The position numbers were made by a program, and so were the translations under genes. This document shows, one piece after another, positions 17,375 to 26,020 of a stretch of DNA of 40,168 nucleotides; the stretch's first letter is position 1, and every line of letters begins with the position of its first letter. Source of the DNA: Saprospiraceae bacterium (GTDB lineage Bacteria > Bacteroidota > Bacteroidia > Chitinophagales > Saprospiraceae); contig JAHDCJ010000042.1 of assembly GCA_020629935.1 (NCBI GenBank), positions 1-40,168 of the forward strand, read 5' to 3'. The notes under the pieces were generated by a model that saw only the letters and a program-made list of their open reading frames with translations, had not been told where the DNA came from and did no database searches.

Positions 17375-18261
17375 TTTATTTCTTTTTTTCGCCAATAATA
17401 CGATAAGGTAAAGCCTGAAATCAAATGCCAAATTCCCCACCATGCCGCAATAATCGCCATACCTCCCAATCCACCGAAAAAGCCAAAAATCAAGATTAAT
17501 CCTAAGCCTGAATTTTGCATGCCGACTTCTATAGAAACCGCACGCCGTTCGGATTCTTTTAATCCTACCAACGCAGCTAAAAAATAGCCAATAGTCAAGG
17601 CCAGTAAATTATGTACAATCACAATCAAAGCGATCACCCCAATGTAAGCTAAAAAATGTTTAAAGTTTCCTGCGAGCGCTGCTAAGATAAAAATAGCAAA
17701 AAAGACTAAAGAAAAAATCTTCATGCCTTTCTTTAATTTGTTCGCTACTTCGGGATAACGCTCTGCAATAAACAAACCCAATAACATGGGAATACCTAAG
17801 AGTATTACTATGGTTAAAAACATATCTACAGGACTCAAAGCGACTTCTTGTAATAGGGCTTTTGTGGGTTCATATTGGTTCGCCCAAAAAGATAAATTAA
17901 GTGGGGTCATTACGATAGCAGCTAAAGTAGATATTGCCGTCATCGTTACAGATAAAGCGGTATTACCTTTAGATAAATATACAATATAATTAGAGATATT
18001 TCCTCCAGGACAAGCAGCGACTAAAATCATTCCTAAGGCAATACTTGGCATGGGCTTTATGATAAGAATAATCGCAAAGGTTACCGCTGGAAGTAATAAG
18101 AATTGAGCAAACATTCCCACTAAAACAGCTTTAGGCAATTTTATCACACGTTTAAAATCAGCAAGCGACATGTCTAAAGCCACTCCAAACATGATAAAGC
18201 CCAAAATATAGTTTAATACTTGAAGACTTGTTTCACTAAAATTCAATTGTATTTCATCCAT
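17371..18261 (-). CDS. BASS family sodium-dependent transporter
   Basis: 296-aa inner-membrane protein with about nine to ten hydrophobic helices. It shows family features: GVALDMSLADFKRVIK near residue 22, and the conserved core ACPGGNISNYIVYLSKGN around 83-100, which in known members forms the sodium and substrate site. Known substrates of the family are bile acids, pantoate and other organic anions. It begins 12 bp after the monooxygenase stop. Its presence suggests that the operon imports an amphipathic organic acid before enzymatic modification. Confidence 0.85.
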   Translation of the reverse strand: MDEIQLNFSETSLQVLNYILGFIMFGVALDMSLADFKRVIKLPKAVLVGMFAQFLLLPAVTFAIILIIKPMPSIALGMILVAACPGGNISNYIVYLSKGNTALSVTMTAISTLAAIVMTPLNLSFWANQYEPTKALLQEVALSPVDMFLTIVILLGIPMLLGLFIAERYPEVANKLKKGMKIFSLVFFAIFILAALAGNFKHFLAYIGVIALIVIVHNLLALTIGYFLAALVGLKESERRAVSIEVGMQNSGLGLILIFGFFGGLGGMAIIAAWWGIWHLISGFTLSYYWRKKEIN

Positions 18262-18273
18262 CTAATCCTCGAT

Positions 18274-19587
18274 TTAAAACATATTAATTCCTTTCTTCAA
18301 TAATTTCCGATAGGTATCATTGTGGACATAATAGGCCATACGATCCAATTTCACATAAGCATATCCTCCACTCATGTCTGGATTCCCCTTGGCCTTCTTT
18401 TGATTAAATGCTTCATATTTTTTAGGATTTGTAGCGGATGCTTTAATATATTTAGCCACCAATTGAGCTTGCTCATCTCGTCCTTGCCAACCAATACCCG
18501 CAGCCTCTACCATCCCAATGAGAAATAGATTATTATAGTTAGGATGAAAAATATTCAAATATAAATCAGGACTCACTTTACCCCAATTTAGTTCTTTAAT
18601 ATCTATAAATGGATAGTGAAGTTTATACCCTGTAGCTAAAAGAATCAAATCATAATCTTCTTTTTTTCCATCTTTGAAAAAAACCGTCTTCCCCTCAAAA
18701 CGATCAATATCTCCTTGCACTTTAATATCTCCATGCCCAGCATAATACAAGACCAAAGAGTTGACAATTGGATGGGACTCATACATCTTATGGTCAGGTT
18801 TTGGAAAACCAAAATGCGTAGGATCTCCTGTAAACCATTTTAATAAAAACGTATCGATACGCTGTTTAATGGGTCTAGGAAATTTAATCATCCCTCCAAT
18901 CGTATCCGCAGGCTTTCCAAAGACATATTTAGGTACAAAATGATATCCTCTACGTAAACTCATATCTACTTTTTGAGCTCGATGTACCGCATCAACTGCA
19001 ATATCACAACCACTGTTTCCCGCACCGATAATTAATACGCGTTTACCATGAAAGATATCTGCATTTTTATATTTACAAGAATGTAAAATCTCTCCAGAAA
19101 ATTCGCCTTTAAATGTAGGTATATTCGGATGAGATAAACTTCCATTCGCAATGATTAAACCTTTATAAGTACCTTTTTTCCCACTCGCTGTTTCTATATT
19201 CCAAACTTCCCCATTTCTAGCAATAGAAGTTACCCGTTCATTAAAGTAATAGTGATCGTATAATTGAAAATGCGCCGCAAAATCTTTAAAATATTGTAGC
19301 AATTCTGAATGATGTGGATAGTCTGCGACTTCTTTCTTCATCGGGAAATAGCTAAACTCGGTACGACTTTTTGAAGATATTAAATGAGCCGATTCGTAAA
19401 CTGTACTATTTTCATTTTTAATATTCCAAAGACCACCTACTTCCGCATCTGCTTCAAATCCATCAAAAGCAATACCCTGATCTTTTAGGTTTTTGGCCAT
19501 AGCCAAGCCCGATGGCCCAGCCCCAATCAATATATATTTATCTTCTGTGTCTTCTAATTTCCCTTGTCTGCCTTTTGGTATACTCAT
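18274..19587 (-). CDS. Flavin-containing monooxygenase (FMO / Baeyer-Villiger-like)
   Basis: 437-aa flavoprotein. FAD-binding motif GAGPSG at 22-27, family fingerprint FSGEILHSCKY starting at Phe163, NADPH-binding motif GAGNSG at 188-193, and the late motif LILLATGYK. The complete set supports an active enzyme that uses NADPH and oxygen to oxygenate a soft nucleophile or a ketone. It is the first gene of the five-gene operon and has no signal peptide. A terminator hairpin ends only about 31 bp upstream of its ATG, suggesting control by transcription attenuation. Confidence 0.88.
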   Translation of the reverse strand: MSIPKGRQGKLEDTEDKYILIGAGPSGLAMAKNLKDQGIAFDGFEADAEVGGLWNIKNENSTVYESAHLISSKSRTEFSYFPMKKEVADYPHHSELLQYFKDFAAHFQLYDHYYFNERVTSIARNGEVWNIETASGKKGTYKGLIIANGSLSHPNIPTFKGEFSGEILHSCKYKNADIFHGKRVLIIGAGNSGCDIAVDAVHRAQKVDMSLRRGYHFVPKYVFGKPADTIGGMIKFPRPIKQRIDTFLLKWFTGDPTHFGFPKPDHKMYESHPIVNSLVLYYAGHGDIKVQGDIDRFEGKTVFFKDGKKEDYDLILLATGYKLHYPFIDIKELNWGKVSPDLYLNIFHPNYNNLFLIGMVEAAGIGWQGRDEQAQLVAKYIKASATNPKKYEAFNQKKAKGNPDMSGGYAYVKLDRMAYYVHNDTYRKLLKKGINMF

Positions 19588-19617
19588 CTATAAAATGCTT
19601 TAGACCTAAAGATAAAA

Positions 19618-19648
19618 AAAAGCAGTCAGAAATTATCTGACTGCTTTT
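19618..19648 (-). terminator. Terminator upstream of the monooxygenase operon
   Basis: Perfect 13-bp stem AAAAGCAGTCAGA / TCTGACTGCTTTT with a 5-nt loop. On the minus strand it runs into eight T, so it terminates leftward transcription. It follows a 19-codon ORF and ends about 31 bp before the monooxygenase ATG. Confidence 0.85.
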
Positions 19649-19672
19649 ATTGAACTTTAAACTTGCTCAGTT

Positions 19673-19732
19673 TTAAGCTTTTTTAGAACTACCTACTCTA
19701 AATGCAGCAAAGGCAATGCCACTTTTATTCAT
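19673..19732 (-). CDS. Possible 19-aa leader peptide or small protein
   Basis: Minus-strand ORF of 19 codons plus stop: ATG at 19730-19732, peptide MNKSGIAFAAFRVGSSKKA, stop at 19673-19675. It is followed after 24 bases by the hairpin terminator at 19618-19648 and then by the monooxygenase operon. An imperfect inverted repeat, CTTAAAACT and AGTTTAAAG on the minus strand, lies between stop and terminator. The peptide is basic with a hydrophobic middle. It may be a leader peptide controlling attenuation, an independent small protein, or part of a small RNA. The reading frame looks protein-like, but 19 codons can occur by chance. Confidence 0.4.
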   Translation of the reverse strand: MNKSGIAFAAFRVGSSKKA

Positions 19733-19772
19733 ATACGACTTTATTTAAATATTTAAGTCAAAAAACGAATTC

Positions 19773-19786
19773 CAATGCGTGCATTG
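19773..19786. promoter_or_regulatory. Candidate MarR operator, site 1
   Basis: Palindrome CAATGC-GT-GCATTG. It lies about 60 bp upstream of the acyl-CoA dehydrogenase start and about 41 bp upstream of the small minus-strand ORF. It shares TCCAATGC..GTGCAT with the element at 22159-22173, next to the MarR gene. A copy of GCATTGC recurs at 19806-19812. Confidence 0.55.
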
Positions 19787-19846
19787 CTTTTTTTTTAGTA
19801 TCTTCGCATTGCAAATTATTTTTTGTGCAAAAAAAGCCTTACACCC

Positions 19847-21679
19847 ATGAAAAATTACATCCCAAAAGGCGGCGAATTTATTATTCGATCTGCTGACGCC
19901 AAAGATATTTTTATTCCAGAAGAATGGAATGAAGAACAAATCATGATGGCAGAAACCGTTATTGATTTTATGGTACAAGAAATCCATCCAATTTTAGATG
20001 ATCTGGATGCGATGAAAGATCCCAATTTGATGCCTGATGCGTTAGAAAAAGCAGGACAAATGGGGTTCTCAGGTATTTCTATTCCAGAAGAATATGGTGG
20101 TCTTGACCTCGATTTTAATACTGGATTACTGTTTGGTGAAGCAGTCGCTCCTGGTTTTTGTTTTGCTACAACGATTGGTGCACAAACCTCAATTGGCTCC
20201 TTGCCTATTGTATTTTATGGTACAGAAGCACAACAACAAAAATACCTTCCTGGCATTGCTGACGCTTCCTTGAAAGCTTCTTATTGTTTGACTGAACCTA
20301 GTGCAGGATCGGATGCGAATTCGGGTAAAACCAAAGCGGTTTTGAGCAAAGATGGGAAGTATTATATTTTGAATGGTCAAAAAATGTGGATTACCAATGG
20401 GGGATTTGCTGATATTTTCATCGTTTTTGCCAAAATTGAAGAGGATAAAAATCTTTCTGCTTTTATTGTAGAAAAAGATTTTGGAGGCATTGAATTGGGC
20501 GCAGAAGAAAAAAAGCTAGGTATTAAAGGATCATCTACAGTTCAAGTCTTTTTTAATGATTGTCCAGTACCCGTAGAAAATTTACTTTCTGAGCGAGGCG
20601 ATGGGTTTAAAATGGCCTTAAACATATTAAATACGGGGCGAATTAAATTAGCTGCAGGAGCTATTGGAGGAAGTAAGGTTTCGCTCGATCAAGGTATTAA
20701 ATATGCGATCAAGCGAGAACAATTTGGAAAATCTATTGGTACTTTTGGTGCAATACAATACAAACTGGCAGAAATGGCTACACGTATTTTTGCGAGTGAG
20801 TCTGCTATTTACCGTGTCGGAAAAGCTATTGATAATAAATGCGACCAATTAGTAGAAAGTGGCACCGCCAAACAAGAAGCCAAAATGCTTGGAGTCCGAG
20901 AATATGCTATTGAATGTGCCATTATGAAAGTACATGGGTCGGAAGTATTGGACTATTGTGTAGATGAAACCTTGCAGATTTTTGGAGGTATGGGTTATTC
21001 TGTGGAAACAGGGGTAGAACGTGGATATCGAGATGCACGGATTACTAGGATATATGAAGGAACCAATGAAATTAATCGAATGCTTTCAGTAGGTGAGTTA
21101 TTCCGAAAAGCATTTAAAACGAAGGAACTTGATATTGTTTCTCCCGTAAAAAAATTACCCTTCTATTTATTTAAACAAATCTTTGCAGGCAATGGAAGTG
21201 GCGCATTTGGTAAAGAAACCAAATCAGTCTACAACCTAAAGCAAGTCTTTTTAATGTTGGCCGCAGCAGCTGGGAAAAAATTCCATTTAAAATTGATTGA
21301 TGAGCAAGAAATCATCCTCAACCTATCGGATATTTTAGCTGAATCTTTTGTAGCTCAATCCGTTTGGCTTCGCATTGAAAAACTAAAAAAAGCAGGAAAT
21401 TCAGATCCTAAAGAATTGGAGATCAAAGAAAAGATGGCGCAAGTTTATTTATATCAAGCGGTACAAAGAGTAAACGCTGTGGCGAAAGAAGCGATTGATA
21501 GTTTTGCAGAAGGAGGACAACGAAGAATGCTACTTTGGTCATTGAAAAAATTGACGCGCCCATACCAAGTAAATCCAAAAGAATTGAGACGGGATATTGC
21601 TAACTATATGATGGCGCAAGGAGGATTTCCATTTACTCAATTTAAAGTAGATGTAGAGTCGGTATTAGCTACGGTTTAG
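19847..21679 (+). CDS. Acyl-CoA dehydrogenase, long C-terminal extension (VLCAD-like)
   Basis: First step of fatty-acid beta-oxidation: FAD-dependent formation of the 2-enoyl-CoA. 610 aa from the ATG at 19847 (MKNYIPKGGEF); the upstream in-frame ATG adds eight unlikely residues. Family signatures are YCLTEPSAGSDANSG (146-160) and QIFGGMGY, then RIYEGTNEI with Glu404 as the predicted catalytic base. Residues about 430-610 form the extra C-terminal domain seen in very-long-chain enzymes. The gene converges on, and overlaps by 11 bases, the MarR gene. Confidence 0.9.
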   Translation: MKNYIPKGGEFIIRSADAKDIFIPEEWNEEQIMMAETVIDFMVQEIHPILDDLDAMKDPNLMPDALEKAGQMGFSGISIPEEYGGLDLDFNTGLLFGEAVAPGFCFATTIGAQTSIGSLPIVFYGTEAQQQKYLPGIADASLKASYCLTEPSAGSDANSGKTKAVLSKDGKYYILNGQKMWITNGGFADIFIVFAKIEEDKNLSAFIVEKDFGGIELGAEEKKLGIKGSSTVQVFFNDCPVPVENLLSERGDGFKMALNILNTGRIKLAAGAIGGSKVSLDQGIKYAIKREQFGKSIGTFGAIQYKLAEMATRIFASESAIYRVGKAIDNKCDQLVESGTAKQEAKMLGVREYAIECAIMKVHGSEVLDYCVDETLQIFGGMGYSVETGVERGYRDARITRIYEGTNEINRMLSVGELFRKAFKTKELDIVSPVKKLPFYLFKQIFAGNGSGAFGKETKSVYNLKQVFLMLAAAAGKKFHLKLIDEQEIILNLSDILAESFVAQSVWLRIEKLKKAGNSDPKELEIKEKMAQVYLYQAVQRVNAVAKEAIDSFAEGGQRRMLLWSLKKLTRPYQVNPKELRRDIANYMMAQGGFPFTQFKVDVESVLATV

Positions 21680-22136
21680 ATTTATTAATTTCTTTACGCA
21701 TTTGTTCAACTGCTTTAGGCACTTGATCCATTACTTCGAAAAATATTTCCACCTTATCAGGTGAAAGATCTTTGATAATTGCATGGTTTAATTTAAACAC
21801 CGCATCGAGTGCGACACGACGCATATCGCGTCCTGTTTCGGTGAGACAGATGTAAACTTGACGTCTATCTTTTTCATCTTTTTTACGAAAGATGAGTCCT
21901 TTCTCTTCCATAGAGTTAAGTACACGAGAAAGACTATTTGGTTTCATCCCCATACGTGGAGCGATTTTAGTAACTGGCGTACCGTATTGCTCATTGATGG
22001 TTAATAAGATAAATCCCATGGCCATAGTTCCTTGATAGCCTGCGGCCATTTCATTATACATTCTAGCCATTTCATGCCAAGCAGAGCGAATACGGTAGAC
22101 TAAAATTTCTTCCGCCAATTTCATAAAATTATCCAT
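21669..22136 (-). CDS. MarR family transcriptional regulator
   Basis: 155 aa from MDNFMKLAEEI. The upstream in-frame ATG is rejected because the additional 16 codons cover the candidate operator. The winged helix is visible: recognition region VTKIAPRMGMKPNSLSRVLN, then the wing with DEKDRRQVYICLTETG, the usual DxRxxxxxLT pattern. It lies between the dehydrogenase and the thiolase, divergent from the latter, and probably represses the beta-oxidation genes with an acyl-CoA or fatty acid as ligand. The ligand is inference. Confidence 0.88.
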   Translation of the reverse strand: MDNFMKLAEEILVYRIRSAWHEMARMYNEMAAGYQGTMAMGFILLTINEQYGTPVTKIAPRMGMKPNSLSRVLNSMEEKGLIFRKKDEKDRRQVYICLTETGRDMRRVALDAVFKLNHAIIKDLSPDKVEIFFEVMDQVPKAVEQMRKEINKSKP

Positions 22137-22158
22137 AGCAACAAGTTTAAAAAAAATC

Positions 22159-22173
22159 CAATGCAGTGCATAG
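22159..22173. promoter_or_regulatory. Candidate MarR operator, site 2
   Basis: CAATGCAGTGCATAG, with the perfect core ATGCA-G-TGCAT (22161-22171). It lies 23 bp upstream of the MarR start and 38 bp upstream of the thiolase start, a good position for repression of both. It matches site 1 at 19773-19786 except for one inserted base and the right-hand end. Confidence 0.55.
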
Positions 22174-22210
22174 TAATTTAGCACTTTTTTAAAAATTTAA
22201 TTTTTACACC

Positions 22211-23494
22211 ATGAAAAACATCGTTATTATCGACGGTTGTCGAACGCCATTTCTCAAATCGGGAGGTGCTTATATTGATCTTATGTCTTATCAATTAGGA
22301 CAGTTTGCGATCAAAGGCTTATTGACCAAAACTGGCCTTGACCCTAAACTAGTAGACTCTGTAACTATGGGCACAGTGATTTCTAATGTCCGCACTTCCA
22401 ATGTGGCTAGAGAAGCGGCCTTAGGTGCAGGCATTCCGAATACCACGCCTTGCCATACGGTAACTCAAGCTTGTATTTCTGCCAATCGAGCCATTGCTAC
22501 AGGCATTATGGAAATCATAGCTGGCCAAGCAGAGATTGTGATTGCGGGTGGTGTAGAAAACACCTCTGACACACCTATTGGCTACAAAAAAGCCATGCGA
22601 AAAAAATTATTTAAAGCACAAAAACTAAAAGGCTTTGGAGATACTTTAAAATTTGTTTTCTCTTTACGCCCTGGTGATTTTTTACCTGACCGACCCAAAG
22701 TAGCCGAATATTCTACTAATCGGACGATGGGACAAGATTGTGAAATTTTAGTTTCACAACATCAGGTAGGAAGAGAAGAGCAAGATGATTTTGCCGCAAG
22801 ATCTCACCAAAAAGCAGGCGAAGCCATGAAGGCTGGACATTTTAAAGAGGAGATGGTTGAAGTCAATCTTCCGCCAAAATTTAAAGTCATTAATACAGAC
22901 AATGGTGTTCGCCCAGATACCACTAAAGAAAAAATCAGTAAGTTAAAACCTGCTTTTGATAAAACGAATGGAAGCTTAACCGCTGCCAACTCTTCCTTTC
23001 TTACAGATGGCGCAGCTGCCGTGTTGATAATGACCGAAGAAAAAGCAAAAGAACTTGGATTACAACCTAAAGCAAGAGTGGTTGACTTTGTTTTTACTGG
23101 ACAAGACCTTGATGACGAATTGCTTTTAGGCCCGACTTATGCTACCGCAAAAATCTTAAAAAAGACAGGAATGAAATTGGAAGATATGGATGTCATTGAA
23201 TTTCATGAGGCCTTTGCAGGACAAATTTTAGCCAACATCAAATGCCTTGCCTCGGATGACTTCGCAAAGAAAAACTTAGGACGAGATCAAGCAGTAGGAA
23301 AAGTCCCAATGGATCGATTTAACCTTTGGGGAGGCTCGCTTTCTATCGGACATCCTTTTGGCGCTACAGGTGCTCGATTGGTTACTACTGCATCTAATCG
23401 ATTGATTAAAGAAAAAGGGCGATATGCTTTAATTGCAGCTTGTGCTGCTGGCGCGCATGGACATGCCATGATTTTAGAAAATTACCAATCTTAA
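22211..23494 (+). CDS. fadI: Acetyl-CoA C-acyltransferase (3-ketoacyl-CoA thiolase)
   Basis: 427-aa thiolase, the last step of beta-oxidation. Nucleophile Cys88 in TQACISANRA, His in EFHEAFAGQ, and the C-terminal pair GGSLSIGHPFGATGAR and CAAGAHGHAM with the second catalytic Cys. The 30 or so additional residues in the middle (KAMRKKLFKAQKLKGFGDTL) fit the FadI/trifunctional beta subunit type. The next gene starts 12 bp downstream, so the pair should form a multienzyme complex. It is divergent from MarR and shares its operator region. The gene symbol is by homology pattern. Confidence 0.9.
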   Translation: MKNIVIIDGCRTPFLKSGGAYIDLMSYQLGQFAIKGLLTKTGLDPKLVDSVTMGTVISNVRTSNVAREAALGAGIPNTTPCHTVTQACISANRAIATGIMEIIAGQAEIVIAGGVENTSDTPIGYKKAMRKKLFKAQKLKGFGDTLKFVFSLRPGDFLPDRPKVAEYSTNRTMGQDCEILVSQHQVGREEQDDFAARSHQKAGEAMKAGHFKEEMVEVNLPPKFKVINTDNGVRPDTTKEKISKLKPAFDKTNGSLTAANSSFLTDGAAAVLIMTEEKAKELGLQPKARVVDFVFTGQDLDDELLLGPTYATAKILKKTGMKLEDMDVIEFHEAFAGQILANIKCLASDDFAKKNLGRDQAVGKVPMDRFNLWGGSLSIGHPFGATGARLVTTASNRLIKEKGRYALIAACAAGAHGHAMILENYQS

Positions 23495-23506
23495 ACCCAA
23501 GAACTC

Positions 23507-25642
23507 ATGCAACAAAGTGATTATTATACTATAGAAAAATCCAATGGGGTAGCTACGATTTGGTTAGATCAAAAAGGAGAAAAAATCAATAAAATTTCAC
23601 CCGAAGTGATTAATCTTTTTGATGGCCTAGCTAAAACATTGGAAGCGGACAATGAAATCAAAGCGGCGGTATTGATTAGTCGAAAAAAAGATTTTATTGC
23701 TGGTGCGGATATTGATGCTTTTTTAGAAGTAAAAAAGCCCGGTGACTTTAAACCCATAACAGAAAAGGGACATCAAATATTGAATAGCATGGCCACTTCG
23801 TCAAAGCCGATTGTTGCAGCTATTCATGGTGCTTGTTTAGGTGCTGGATTAGAAATTGCATTAGCTTGTCATGCACGAATAGCTTCTGATGATAGAGGTA
23901 CAAAAATGGCCTTACCAGAAGTTCAATTAGGTTTATTACCTGGTGGTGGAGGCACCCAACGTTTACCTAGATTAGTGGGTTTGCAAAATGCTTTAACCAT
24001 GATGACTACTGGTAAAAATATATTTGCGCGACCTGCTAAAAAAATGGGTTTAGTAGACCAAGTCGTCCATGTATCTAAATTGCATAAAGCAGCAAGCAAA
24101 TTGGCTTTACAACTCACTAAAGCCCCTTTGAAGCGCAAAGTCAAAAAGTCTATGATGCAAAAGTTTTTGGACAATACGAGTATGGGTAGAAACCTAGTAT
24201 TCAAGAAAGCACGTCAAATGGCAGCGAAAGCAACCCAAGGAAATTACCCTGCAATTCCTAAGATTTTTGATTGTGTAGAAATTGGTCTTAAACAAGGAAT
24301 GACTGCTGGATTAGCCGCAGAAGCGACTAAATTTGAAGAACTCATTTTAAGTCCAGAGAGCAGGCAACTTATTGGTATCTTTTTCAACATGACCGATAAG
24401 AAAAAGAATCCGATGGCTGACTTAGCCAAACCAATTCATCGGATAGCCATGTTGGGTGCAGGATTTATGGGCGCAGGAATTGCAGAAGTAAGTATTGTAA
24501 AAGGCATTGATGTATTGCTAAAAGATATTAAACAAGAAACCATACAATCTGCCCAAAAGACCATTTGGAAAAGTTTAGCTAAAAAGCTGAAACGAAAATC
24601 TTTGCGAAAGACAGAAGCCGAACAATTGATCAACAAAGTACATGGACAATTAGACTACAAAAATTTTGATACCGTAGACATGGTCGTGGAAGCCGTTTTT
24701 GAAGATGTTGGATTAAAGCAAAAAGTCTTAGCCGAATGTGAAGCGAACACCCATGATCAATGTATTTTTGCAAGTAACACTTCTGCCCTACCGATCAGTA
24801 AAATTGCGGCAAAAGCCAAGCGTCCAGAATTGATTTTAGGACTTCATTATTTTTCTCCTGTACCTAAAATGCCTTTATTAGAAATTGTAAAGACTCCACA
24901 AACAGCAGATTGGGTAGTCGCTACGGGATTAGAATTTGGTATTCGTCAAGGAAAAACTTGTATTGTAGTTAATGATGCCCCTGGATTTTATACAACTCGT
25001 ATCTTAGCTGCTTTCTTAAATGAAGCCTTGTTGATGCTAGAAGAAGGTGCAGATGCTTTAGTTTTGGATCGAGCCTTAAAAAAATGGGGTTTTCCTGTAG
25101 GGCCTGTTACTTTGATGGACGAAGTGGGTATTGATGTAGGTGCGCACATTATGGAGGGTGATATTATTGAACAAGTTCAATTGCGTGAAGATGTAAAAAT
25201 TGCGGAAGGGTTGAAGCATATGGCCAAAGCAGGTTATAAAGGAAGAAAGAATGGAAAAGGTTTTTTCTTATATGATGCAAAGACAGGAAAAAAGCTAAAA
25301 GGACAGATCAATAAAGATATGTATCGTTTCTTTGGTGGAGAAAATCGCAAGACCTTCCCTTTAGAAGAAATGCAAATGCGTTTAGGGATGGCTATGGTAA
25401 ATGAAGCGGTGATTTCTTATGAAGATCGCATCATTGAAAATCCTACAGATGGAGATGTGGGCGCTATTTTTGGATTAGGATTTCCTCCGTTCCGAGGTGG
25501 GCCATTTAAGTATATTGATGGTTTAGGTGCATCTAAGGTAGTAGAAATCATGAATCAGCTGAAAGCCCAACATGGTGGCCGGTTTAAACCTGCGAAAATG
25601 CTGGTCAATATGGCTGAAGAAGGAAAAACATTTTATTCCTAA
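23507..25642 (+). CDS. fadJ: Bifunctional enoyl-CoA hydratase / 3-hydroxyacyl-CoA dehydrogenase
   Basis: 711 aa, the same length as FadJ. The N-terminal crotonase domain has the catalytic pair Glu116 (LGAGLEIAL) and Glu138 (LPEVQLGLLPGGGGTQRL). The linker is followed by the NAD-binding GAGFMGAG at 316-323 and the dehydrogenase motif GLHYFSPVPKMPLLEIV with its catalytic His. The C-terminal repeat has FPPFRGGP. It performs steps two and three of beta-oxidation and probably binds the thiolase encoded immediately upstream. It ends before the terminator at 25681. Confidence 0.92.
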   Translation: MQQSDYYTIEKSNGVATIWLDQKGEKINKISPEVINLFDGLAKTLEADNEIKAAVLISRKKDFIAGADIDAFLEVKKPGDFKPITEKGHQILNSMATSSKPIVAAIHGACLGAGLEIALACHARIASDDRGTKMALPEVQLGLLPGGGGTQRLPRLVGLQNALTMMTTGKNIFARPAKKMGLVDQVVHVSKLHKAASKLALQLTKAPLKRKVKKSMMQKFLDNTSMGRNLVFKKARQMAAKATQGNYPAIPKIFDCVEIGLKQGMTAGLAAEATKFEELILSPESRQLIGIFFNMTDKKKNPMADLAKPIHRIAMLGAGFMGAGIAEVSIVKGIDVLLKDIKQETIQSAQKTIWKSLAKKLKRKSLRKTEAEQLINKVHGQLDYKNFDTVDMVVEAVFEDVGLKQKVLAECEANTHDQCIFASNTSALPISKIAAKAKRPELILGLHYFSPVPKMPLLEIVKTPQTADWVVATGLEFGIRQGKTCIVVNDAPGFYTTRILAAFLNEALLMLEEGADALVLDRALKKWGFPVGPVTLMDEVGIDVGAHIMEGDIIEQVQLREDVKIAEGLKHMAKAGYKGRKNGKGFFLYDAKTGKKLKGQINKDMYRFFGGENRKTFPLEEMQMRLGMAMVNEAVISYEDRIIENPTDGDVGAIFGLGFPPFRGGPFKYIDGLGASKVVEIMNQLKAQHGGRFKPAKMLVNMAEEGKTFYS

Positions 25643-25680
25643 ATGATCATATTTTTTGTTGGAAAAAACGGACTAAAAAC

Positions 25681-25715
25681 AAATAGGGGTGCATTGGAAT
25701 GCGCCCCTATTTTTA
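25681..25715 (+). terminator. Intrinsic terminator of the beta-oxidation operon
   Basis: Arms 25681-25695 and 25698-25712 form a 15-bp stem with one G-T pair (AAATAGGGGTGCATT and AATGCGCCCCTATTT), continuing into T residues. It lies 38 bp after the FadJ stop. Confidence 0.88.
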
Positions 25716-26020
25716 TTGCGAATCGAATTCGCACTAACAAATAAACCCAATTAGTTTGTACCCAACAAACTAACCTTTATAACCATTTTTTTGGGGTAAA
25801 TCAACTCACAACACCACATTTTTAGTTGTGAATAAAACATTTACTGAGACGAAAAGTCGTCATTTAAATTTCTAGCACCTAATTTTATTGATTGTTATCC
25901 AAACACCCATTTAGATAAAATCAAGTTTCAAATTACCAAATGTATAAATCATTAGGGTTAGCAAAACCAAAATGTTTATTCTAAACATTAGGTACTATTA
26001 ATTCAAAATCTGTAATTTTG
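25716..26020. other. Hairpin-rich non-coding region, 5' part
   Basis: No gene seen. Small perfect inverted repeats occur at 25718-25732 (6 bp), 25751-25773 (9 bp, TTAGTTTGT / ACAAACTAA), 25806-25831 (7 bp, TCACAAC / GTTGTGA) and 25971-25989 (7 bp, AATGTTT / AAACATT). This is dense for 300 bases and may mark a structured leader or multiple regulator sites ahead of the sigma factor gene. Confidence 0.4.

Noticed and set aside
17375-17443. ATG at 17443 as start of the extended SDR
   Set aside because: It would overlap the transporter gene by 73 bases and add a non-conserved hydrophobic N-terminus. The TTG at 17374 overlaps the transporter stop in a typical coupled junction just ahead of the Rossmann motif.
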